Source: Chloroflexota bacterium (GTDB taxonomy: Bacteria > Chloroflexota > UBA11872). From it: 5,132 nt of DNA. The notes beneath the pieces were generated by a model. That model saw only the letters and a list, made by a program, of their open reading frames with translations, made no database searches and was not told the DNA's origin. The DNA lies in NCBI GenBank assembly GCA_026707185.1, contig JAPOXI010000003.1, positions 2,349 through 7,480 on the forward strand, given 5' to 3'. A program made the position numbers and the translations under genes. Positions 1 through 5,132 of this stretch are shown here, in pieces. The stretch's first letter is position 1. Each line of letters opens with the position of its first letter.

Positions 1-2
1 AC

Positions 3-416
3 GCCGTTGAGTTCGTTGGCGCTGTACGGGGTGACGCGATGGCGGGGTTCTATGGTTCGCTGGATGTCTTTGTGAACTGGCGCGCGCAACCGGCGCTGGA
101 CAAGACGGGGCTGGAGGCGCTGGCCTGTGCCACGCCGCTGATCACCAACAACAACGCATACCGCGGTGTGCTCGGAGAGCACTCAGGTGACTTCCTGGTC
201 GGGAGTTCCGGCGACGAATTGGCGGTGGGTATGAGTCGACTCCTGGGTATGCCCGTGGACTCTCGGCAGGCTGTCGTCGAGCAGTTGCGTGCTTCGGTGC
301 TGCAGGAGCACGGCGCCCCGGGCCTGGCAGTTCGCCTGGCCGGGGTATGCAACGCGCTGCGGAAAGGCGCGCGACCGGAGTTTCCCTCGGTCGCTGAAGC
401 GGAAGCGTCGTTGTGA
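3..416 (+). CDS. Glycosyltransferase, GT4-like, C-terminal part (5' end outside window)
   Basis: The reading frame is open from the left edge and gives 137 visible residues ending in TGA at 414-416. The start lies upstream of the window, and the ATG at 39 is an internal methionine. The segment looks like the nucleotide-sugar-binding C-terminal Rossmann half of a GT-B glycosyltransferase: a beta strand with FVG, then FYGSLDVFVN (start of the usual 'surface patch'), then DKTGLEALACATPLIT, the counterpart of the family's donor-binding E-x7-E region. The second glutamate (in GLEALA) is present, while the place of the first is taken by proline in this alignment by eye. A helical C-terminal tail follows, as is usual. 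The family transfers a sugar from a nucleotide-activated donor to a lipid-linked or growing glycan in the cytoplasm. Donor and acceptor cannot be read from this fragment. The stop overlaps the next gene's GTG start by 4 bases (GTGA), implying coupled translation. Confidence 0.85.
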   Translation, partial: AVEFVGAVRGDAMAGFYGSLDVFVNWRAQPALDKTGLEALACATPLITNNNAYRGVLGEHSGDFLVGSSGDELAVGMSRLLGMPVDSRQAVVEQLRASVLQEHGAPGLAVRLAGVCNALRKGARPEFPSVAEAEASL

Positions 417-1018
417 ACCTGGACCCGTCGCGTCAGCTCGTACGTCTCGTCGGTCAATTGCCCGATCTGCACGTGCTGCCGCCGTACCAGAAGGCGCTCT
501 GGCGGATCCGAGCCGCCTTGCTGCGTCGTGCGACGGGTGTGACCTGTGGCCAACGGGTTCGGGTAGACGGACGCTTCTATTACCCGGCGGGCCTGCGGCT
601 GATCATGGGCAGGGGTGTCCGCATCAAGCGTGACGTGCGAGCCGGCTGGGAGCTCGGGCGCGCGCCGGGCGCATCGCTGACAATTGGCGCGGGAACGGAG
701 GTCCTCTCCGAAACGCGCCTCGACTGCACGGGCGGGATCCAGGTGGGCGAGCGGTCGCACATTGGACGCCGTTCGAGCATCTACACCCACCGGCATCTGC
801 TCGATCGGCGCGATACGCCGGCCCTGGACGCGCCGATCGAAACCGCGCCGGTGACCATCGGCAACGACGTGATGCTCTACAGCGACGTTGTCGTGCTGCC
901 CGGCGTGACAATCGGCGATGGAGCGGTTGTGGCCGTTCGCGCCGTAGTGTCCGATGACGTGCCGCCGTATGCGATCGTGGGTGGAATGCCCGCGCGCGTG
1001 ATCCGCGAGCGAACGTAG
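413..1018 (+). CDS. Hexapeptide-repeat (left-handed beta-helix) O-acyltransferase
   Basis: This 201-residue protein resembles the maltose/galactoside/WcaF/NodL type of acetyltransferase, trimeric cytoplasmic enzymes that move an acetyl group from acetyl-CoA to a sugar hydroxyl. Hexapeptide-like turns are seen at LTIGAG (89-94), IQVGER (109-114), VTIGND (147-152) and VTIGDG (165-170). The catalytic histidine is expected in the YTHRH segment (His126 or His128), followed by the acidic loop (131-144) that typically precedes the last coils. The C-terminus has the family signature LPGVTIGDG, then DDVPPYAIVGGMPARVIRER. About 45 residues before the first helix coils form a charged alpha-helical lead-in with no transmembrane segment. 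The GTG start at 413 is chosen because it overlaps the upstream TGA by 4 bases; a weak GGAAG lies 7 bases upstream. In this locus it most likely O-acetylates a sugar of the glycan or its lipid-linked precursor. The exact substrate is unknown, and an N-acyl acceptor cannot be excluded. Confidence 0.9.
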   Translation: MNLDPSRQLVRLVGQLPDLHVLPPYQKALWRIRAALLRRATGVTCGQRVRVDGRFYYPAGLRLIMGRGVRIKRDVRAGWELGRAPGASLTIGAGTEVLSETRLDCTGGIQVGERSHIGRRSSIYTHRHLLDRRDTPALDAPIETAPVTIGNDVMLYSDVVVLPGVTIGDGAVVAVRAVVSDDVPPYAIVGGMPARVIRERT

Positions 1019-1025
1019 GGCCGCG

Positions 1026-2831
1026 ATGGTTGAAGCGGTTCGGTCGTCCATTCTGACCCCGCGCGCTGCCTGGGTGCTGGCCGAGGCATCAACGTCGTTT
1101 GAGCGACTGCGGGACCACCACGGCTACACGCGCTGCCCGGAACACGGGGTTGATCACACGGGCAAGACGGCCCGCAGCATCGTGATCAACTGTGCGCTAC
1201 ACGCACATACGAACCAGGAGCGCTATCTGGCTAGAGCCGTCGCGACAGCGCGGCGGGTCGTGGCGCGCCTGGCGCCCGACCCGGGCGCCGACGGAGCGTG
1301 GGTGTTCTTCCCGGGCCTTCACGATCATCGCAATAACTCGACGAACATCATCGACGCCGGTGAGTGCGTCGACGCGCTGGCGACGCTGCTGCGGCACGCG
1401 GAAGACGAGCTGTCGGCGACGGATCGCGACTCGGTCGAGCAGGCGATTCGCCTTTGCTGCGACACCTATCTGCTCACGAACGTCATCGATAAGCCGGTGG
1501 TGAACCAGCGGCTCTGGGGCGCGATGGGTCTGGCGGCCGCCTCGGCACTGTTGGACGAGCCGGCATGGGCACGGGCGGTGCTGGATTCGGTGGCGAGTTC
1601 GCTGGCTGAGATGCGGTCGGACGGCTCGTTTGCCTATGTACGCGATGCGGCCCTACTTGGCGAAGGCGTGGGGATTTCCGATCTGACGGTCTACTACCAC
1701 AGCCGCTGCGTGGCCTTCGCTCGCTACGCCCTGCAGCACATTGACGCAGAATCGTCGTTTGAGAACCGCTTGCGTGATGGCGCCAGTTTTTTGGCATTCG
1801 TGCTTCGTCCCGATGGTGTGATGCCGCTGGGTTTGGAGGGCAAGCGGTGGTTCTGGGACGCGGATGCGGAGGTCGGGTCGGCGCCGTATGGCGCATATGT
1901 ACTGGCCGCCGACGGGCGTGACTCGCTGCTCCCCCTGGCCGGTCGCGTCGCCGCCCAAAGCGCGGCGGCGCTGGGTGAGGGTGGGCTGATTGACGCGACG
2001 AAGGGTGCGCCGGCGTTTGTCTGCCGATACATGCACACCGCCGACCTCGCCTGGCTGGCGCGGGCGCACGCTGCGGCCGCGCTCGACGATCTGCCGAGCA
2101 GCCCGCCAGCGGCCGGACGGGCCGCTCCGTCGCTGGCGGTGGACGCCGGCGTGGTCCGGCTGGAAGCGCCACGCGTTTGTGCTCTGGTGCGAACCAAGAA
2201 GCGCCCGTCCGACCGGCTGGTCGGCGGACGCGTCGGCGGCGGCGGTCTGATCTACGCCGGCAATGCCCGCGACGGCTGGCGCAACCGGATTCGCTATCGC
2301 CCGGAACCGGCCGTTCCCGAGGCCACCTGGGAGTTCGGGCCGGAGTCCAAGCGCTGGCCGTTGCCGGACGTACGTTGGGTGCTGGCCCCTAAAGAGTCTC
2401 GATTCCTGATGCACGTTGCGCGATCCCATCTGCGCGCTGGCCGCCTTCGCTACGCGCTCGGATTGCTCTGGCGACAGTTTGGTCCGCCGATGTGGCGGGC
2501 AAGCCGCCAATGGCTGTCCAGCCACGCGCTCGAGGGCCGGGCCGAGGTCACGGACGACGCACTGACAGTTGCGTCTGGCGTGGCGCTTGCGGACGGCAGC
2601 GCGCTCGCCGGTGTGCGAACCAAGCGAACGTACAAGGTTGCGGCGGGCGAGATTGCCGTTAGCGACCAGCTCGAGACGTCCGTAGGCGTGCCTGGCCTTC
2701 GATATTGGCTGCCGGCCGCGGGGCAGAATCTTCAGGTCGCGGCGGATGCCCCCTGGCGTCGGGCGGGGAATGTCATTGAGCTCGGCACGCAGGAGGCCGG
2801 CGCCACGGTGTGCGTCAGATATCGGATCTAA
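1026..2831 (+). CDS. Heparinase II/III-like protein (putative polysaccharide lyase fold)
   Basis: The 601-residue product has two parts. Residues about 10-355 are alpha-helical with repeated aromatic and acidic positions, fitting an alpha/alpha-toroid. Landmarks are FFPGLHDHRNNSTNIIDAGE (95-113 region), VVNQRLWGAMGLAAAS (158-173), SDGSFAY (198-204), ISDLTVYYHSRC (217-228) and the HTADLAWLARAHAAAAL helix (337-353). Residues about 365-601 are beta-rich with many glycines, fitting the C-terminal beta-sandwich of heparinase II/III-like lyases. The YYH cluster (223-225) resembles the Tyr/His active-site region of such lyases, which cleave uronic-acid glycans by beta-elimination. Activity is not proven by sequence. 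No signal peptide or transmembrane segment is visible at the N-terminus, unlike typical secreted or periplasmic lyases. The ATG at 1026 follows the acyltransferase stop by 7 bases, with a weak AGGG just upstream. The 3' end overlaps the next gene by 22 bases. It could trim, edit or merely bind the glycan made by the locus. Confidence 0.72.
   Translation: MVEAVRSSILTPRAAWVLAEASTSFERLRDHHGYTRCPEHGVDHTGKTARSIVINCALHAHTNQERYLARAVATARRVVARLAPDPGADGAWVFFPGLHDHRNNSTNIIDAGECVDALATLLRHAEDELSATDRDSVEQAIRLCCDTYLLTNVIDKPVVNQRLWGAMGLAAASALLDEPAWARAVLDSVASSLAEMRSDGSFAYVRDAALLGEGVGISDLTVYYHSRCVAFARYALQHIDAESSFENRLRDGASFLAFVLRPDGVMPLGLEGKRWFWDADAEVGSAPYGAYVLAADGRDSLLPLAGRVAAQSAAALGEGGLIDATKGAPAFVCRYMHTADLAWLARAHAAAALDDLPSSPPAAGRAAPSLAVDAGVVRLEAPRVCALVRTKKRPSDRLVGGRVGGGGLIYAGNARDGWRNRIRYRPEPAVPEATWEFGPESKRWPLPDVRWVLAPKESRFLMHVARSHLRAGRLRYALGLLWRQFGPPMWRASRQWLSSHALEGRAEVTDDALTVASGVALADGSALAGVRTKRTYKVAAGEIAVSDQLETSVGVPGLRYWLPAAGQNLQVAADAPWRRAGNVIELGTQEAGATVCVRYRI
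2791..2796 (+). promoter_or_regulatory. Probable ribosome binding site for the GT4 gene at 2810
   Basis: A perfect AGGAGG lies inside the last codons of the heparinase-like gene, 13 bases before the GTG at 2810. The spacing is longer than ideal, but this is the only strong Shine-Dalgarno match near the gene. It favours GTG 2810 over the in-frame GTG at 2834 or ATG at 2858, which have no comparable purine run. Confidence 0.5.
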
Positions 2832-4042
2832 GCGTGGATGCGTCGCCGCGCATCGTGATGGTTGCGAATGCGCGTATCCCCAGTGAGCGTGCCCACCCGC
2901 TGCAGATCATGCACATGGCCGCGGGTTTTGCATCTGGCGGCGCAACCGTCTTGCTCGCGTATGCCCGACGGGCGAACACCGAGGCCATGCGCTCGGTGAG
3001 CGACCCGTTCAAATATGCCGGCGTGCCCAGGGTATTTGCGTTGGTCGGCCTACCGACCGTCGACGCCATCAAGCGCGTCACCATTGACTGGCCGGTGCTC
3101 AATCACGGTCCGATAAGGCTGGTCGCGCACTTGCTACAGCTCTGGTCGTTCGCCGTGGCCGCGCTCACCGTCGTGCGTCGGTGGAAGCCGCATGTGGTCT
3201 ACAGCCGCGATCTGCTGCCGTTGACGGTCTTGCGGCTGCTGTTGGGTCAACCAGCCCGCTTCTGCTTTGAGGTGCATACCGTTCCCCGCTCGCGTCTCTC
3301 GGCGGCCTTGCACCTGTGGGCCGCGCGTCGCATGGACGCGGTGATCGCCATCACCGAGGGCCTGCAACGCTGGTATATCAACGCCGGGTTCGATCGGGAG
3401 CGTCTGTTAGTGGCGCCCGACGCTGTGGACATTCGGGCATTTGCGAGTCGGGACCGGGGGGACGCCCGATCCAAACTTGGAATCCCGGGCGACGCGCCCC
3501 TCGTCTGCTATCTGGGGCATTTGTATCCGTGGAAAGGTGTCGACACGCTTGTCGAGGCGGCACGCCAGGCCGAATCGGATGTGCAATGGGTCATCGTCGG
3601 CGGAATCTCGCCAGACCTCGATCGCATCAGGGCGACCGCCGCCGACCTCCCGAATGTTCACGTCACCGGCCACCTGCCGCCCGAGGAGGCTCGCCAGTAC
3701 CTGGTGGCGGCAGACGTGGCCGTGGTTCCCTTTAGCGCGCGGCAGATCATCTCCCGCGAACACACGTCGCCCCTGAAACTGTTCGAGTACATGGCCGCGG
3801 AGCGTCCAATTGTGGCCAGTGACTTACCCTCACTGCGCGAGGTCCTGCACGATGAGCGCAACGCACTTCTCGTAGCGCCGGATCACCCGAATGCGCTGGC
3901 AGCGGCAGTGACGCGGCTGCTGACAGATTCGGCGTTAGCCGCCCGCTTAGCCCAGGCCGCTCGTCTGGAGGTTGAGAGCCGAACATGGACGAAGCGCGCC
4001 GCGGCAGTCCGCGAGTTCCTCGAATCTACGCCGACTTCTTGA
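2810..4042 (+). CDS. Glycosyltransferase family 4 (GT-B fold)
   Basis: The 410-residue protein is of normal GT4 length. The N-terminal acceptor domain opens with strand RIVMVAN (14-20), then HPLQIMHMAAGFASGG (29-44), typical of the first strand-loop-helix, and later VVYSRDLLPL (129-138) and FEVHTVPRSR (153-162). The linker region DAVIAITEGLQ (176-186) and VAPDAVD (201-207) leads to the donor domain: YLGHLYPWKGVDTLVEAA (234-251), VTGHLPPEEARQYLVAADV (285-303), and SPLKLFEYMAAERPIVASD (320-338). Glu326 is the conserved second glutamate of the E-x7-E region; the first position is His318 here, as happens in some subfamilies. It should transfer a sugar, with retention of configuration, from a nucleotide-sugar in the cytoplasm; the sugar is unknown. 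The GTG start at 2810 overlaps the upstream gene by 22 bases and is backed by AGGAGG. GTG 2834, just after the upstream TAA, is an alternative that would lose 8 residues without harming the fold. Four TTA leucine codons occur in its second half. Confidence 0.92.
   Translation: MRQISDLSVDASPRIVMVANARIPSERAHPLQIMHMAAGFASGGATVLLAYARRANTEAMRSVSDPFKYAGVPRVFALVGLPTVDAIKRVTIDWPVLNHGPIRLVAHLLQLWSFAVAALTVVRRWKPHVVYSRDLLPLTVLRLLLGQPARFCFEVHTVPRSRLSAALHLWAARRMDAVIAITEGLQRWYINAGFDRERLLVAPDAVDIRAFASRDRGDARSKLGIPGDAPLVCYLGHLYPWKGVDTLVEAARQAESDVQWVIVGGISPDLDRIRATAADLPNVHVTGHLPPEEARQYLVAADVAVVPFSARQIISREHTSPLKLFEYMAAERPIVASDLPSLREVLHDERNALLVAPDHPNALAAAVTRLLTDSALAARLAQAARLEVESRTWTKRAAAVREFLESTPTS
3967..3978 (+). 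promoter_or_regulatory. Probable ribosome binding site for the YfhO-like gene at 3985
   Basis: GGAGGT (3967-3972) runs into GAGAG (3974-3978), a purine-rich stretch ending 6 bases before the ATG at 3985, inside the 3' end of the GT4 gene. This supports ATG 3985 over the alternative TTG at 4039, which would give a 4-base TTGA overlap but has no purine-rich site upstream. Confidence 0.5.
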
Positions 4043-5132
4043 TACGGCTGAACGACGCCTGGGACCGCCTGCTCGGCGGGCTTGAGCATGCCTCGGTCGG
4101 GCAGCGCCGCGCACTCGTAGCCGTTGGGCTGCTGACGCCGCTGTTGGTGCTTTATCGCGATCTGCTCTTTGCTGGTTCGGCCTGGCTCGACCTCGACCTG
4201 CTGCTCAGCTATCAGCCGCGCTACGCGCTCCTGGCCGATGGCATTCGTGAAGGACGCATTCCGCTCTGGGCCGACGGCATGTTGGCCGGATTCCCGGTTG
4301 CGTTTTCCGAGTTCGGGTGGTTTTACCCGCTGACGTGGGTGTTGCTACGGGTCTTCGAACCGCTGCGTGCCTATTTCATCGAGTTGGCACTTGGCCTGGC
4401 TCTGGCGGCTGCTGCGGCCTACTGGCTGGGGCGAGTCTGGGGTCTCTCACGGCTTGGCGCCTACATGGCGGCGTTTCTGTTTACGTACGGCGGATTCGTA
4501 TTTGCGACCTCGCGATTCCTCAACTACGCCGACATCTTTTTTGCTCTACCGGCCGGAGTCGGGGCCATAGAACTGATCACGCGCGGGCAGCGCCGCTTCA
4601 GCGGCCTCCTGGCCCTCAGCGCCGCGGTAACCGTTCTTGCCGGCCATCCCCAGATTGCGTTGCTGTGGGGCTTTGTCTGGCTCCTTTTCGCCGCAACACG
4701 CTTCTGGTGGATCTGGGGGGACTCAGGTCTACAGCGGGCGGTCACTGGTCTGGCCTGGGTTGGGGCTGCCGCCGCGTCAGGCCTGGCCGTGGGTGCGGTT
4801 CGTCTCCTACCCACGATTACAACCACGGGGCTTTCGGCCCGCGCCGGCGGGCTGGAATTCGCGGTTGCATCACAGGGGTCGATCCCGCCGTGGAGTCTCG
4901 TCCTGGGTTATCTCTATCCGGCATTTGAGATTCCGCGCGTGCTGAACGAGACGCTGAACGCCGAGGAGTTGCTGTACCTGGGGCTGGCCGCGCCTGCGCT
5001 GGCGTTGGTGGCTGTTGTCGTCGGCTGGCGACAACGCCTGGTCGTCTTTCTCAGCGGGCTGATCCTGCTGACCTGGATTCTCTCGATGGGTTCGTTCAGC
5101 CTGGGATTCCCGCTGCTTCACAAGCTGCCGCT
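3985..5132 (+). CDS. YfhO-like polytopic membrane protein, N-terminal part (3' end outside window)
   Basis: The frame stays open from ATG 3985 to the window end, giving 382 residues plus a partial codon. After a charged, presumably cytoplasmic N-terminus (1-42), the first membrane segment (about 43-57) is followed by a loop with acidic residues Asp69 and Asp71, YQPRY (76-80), GRIPLW (90-95) and AGFP (101-104), then FYPLTWV. This arrangement is seen in YfhO and other GT-C-type membrane glycosyltransferases, where loop acidic residues are often catalytic. More hydrophobic segments follow at about 129-150, 157-175, 182-199, 205-219, 225-238, 252-272, 328-346 and 351-370. AGHPQ (219-223) and RLLPT (273-277) match motifs typical of the YfhO family (known members 700-900 residues), so roughly half the gene is missing. 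Characterised relatives in Gram-positives glycosylate lipoteichoic or wall teichoic acid, and here it may decorate the locus glycan at the outer face. Overlap with the GT4 gene is 58 bases; TTG 4039 is an alternative start. Confidence 0.85.
   Translation, partial: MDEARRGSPRVPRIYADFLIRLNDAWDRLLGGLEHASVGQRRALVAVGLLTPLLVLYRDLLFAGSAWLDLDLLLSYQPRYALLADGIREGRIPLWADGMLAGFPVAFSEFGWFYPLTWVLLRVFEPLRAYFIELALGLALAAAAAYWLGRVWGLSRLGAYMAAFLFTYGGFVFATSRFLNYADIFFALPAGVGAIELITRGQRRFSGLLALSAAVTVLAGHPQIALLWGFVWLLFAATRFWWIWGDSGLQRAVTGLAWVGAAAASGLAVGAVRLLPTITTTGLSARAGGLEFAVASQGSIPPWSLVLGYLYPAFEIPRVLNETLNAEELLYLGLAAPALALVAVVVGWRQRLVVFLSGLILLTWILSMGSFSLGFPLLHKLP

Noticed and set aside
923..952. Unusual AVVAVRAVV in place of the common 'GAGSVV' in the acyltransferase's last coils
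   Set aside because: Variants with an A-A-R-A/S-VV pattern at this point are familiar in the hexapeptide acetyltransferase family, so this is not evidence of inactivation.
1019..1025. Possible promoter or terminator between the acyltransferase and heparinase-like genes
   Set aside because: The gap is only 7 bases, with no hairpin plus T-run and no promoter-like -35/-10 pair recognisable around it.
50..1051. Long minus-strand open frame of 333 codons opposite the first two genes
   Set aside because: Its translation is rich in Arg, Ala, Ser, Thr and Pro with no recognisable motif, as expected for the antisense of GC-rich coding DNA. The + strand genes there show clear family signatures.
2232..2247. 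GGC-rich tandem triplets (cggcggcggcgg)
   Set aside because: Only about four repeats, encoding a short glycine run within the beta-sandwich region; ordinary for GC-rich coding DNA.
1653..2525. Minus-strand open frame of 290 codons opposite the heparinase-like gene
   Set aside because: Low-complexity Arg/Gln/Gly-rich translation, no domain motif and no ribosome binding site context. It is a shadow of the + strand gene.
4317..4928. Plus-strand open frame of 203 codons within the YfhO-like gene
   Set aside because: It is an out-of-frame reading, rich in Arg, Gly, Ser and Cys. The frame starting at 3985 gives convincing membrane segments and the GHPQ and LLPT motifs over the same DNA.

Overview
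The window is a compact segment of a glycan (exopolysaccharide, O-antigen or capsule type) biosynthesis locus from a GC-rich bacterium. All five genes lie on the + strand with essentially no intergenic DNA. Neighbouring genes overlap by 4, 22 and (on the preferred start) 58 bases, and the single gap is 7 bases. The segment therefore reads as the interior of one operon, cut at both ends by the window. GTG starts, strong third-position GC and tight translational coupling fit several GC-rich phyla. The sequence alone does not fix the taxon. Four in-frame TTA leucine codons in one gene argue mildly against Streptomyces.

Layout: (1) 3-416, the C-terminal end of a GT-B (GT4-like) glycosyltransferase; (2) 413-1018, a left-handed beta-helix (hexapeptide-repeat) O-acyltransferase; (3) 1026-2831, a 601-residue heparinase II/III-like protein (alpha/alpha-toroid plus beta-sandwich) with no visible signal peptide; (4) 2810-4042, a complete GT4-family glycosyltransferase; (5) 3985-5132, the N-terminal 382 residues of a polytopic membrane protein of the YfhO type, open at the window end.

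Working model (inference): the two glycosyltransferases add sugars to a lipid-linked acceptor on the cytoplasmic face, the hexapeptide enzyme acylates one of those sugars, and the YfhO-like protein acts in the membrane, perhaps as a polyprenyl-phosphate-sugar-dependent transferase on the outer face. The heparinase-like protein is the least predictable member: its fold is that of polysaccharide lyases that cut uronic-acid polymers, yet it sits inside a biosynthetic operon and has no export signal.

No tRNA, rRNA, CRISPR array, insertion sequence, terminator or promoter was seen, and no non-coding stretch exceeds 7 bases. I did not find a clearly novel system. The most notable points are the heparinase-like protein in this setting and the long overlap at the start of the YfhO-like gene.
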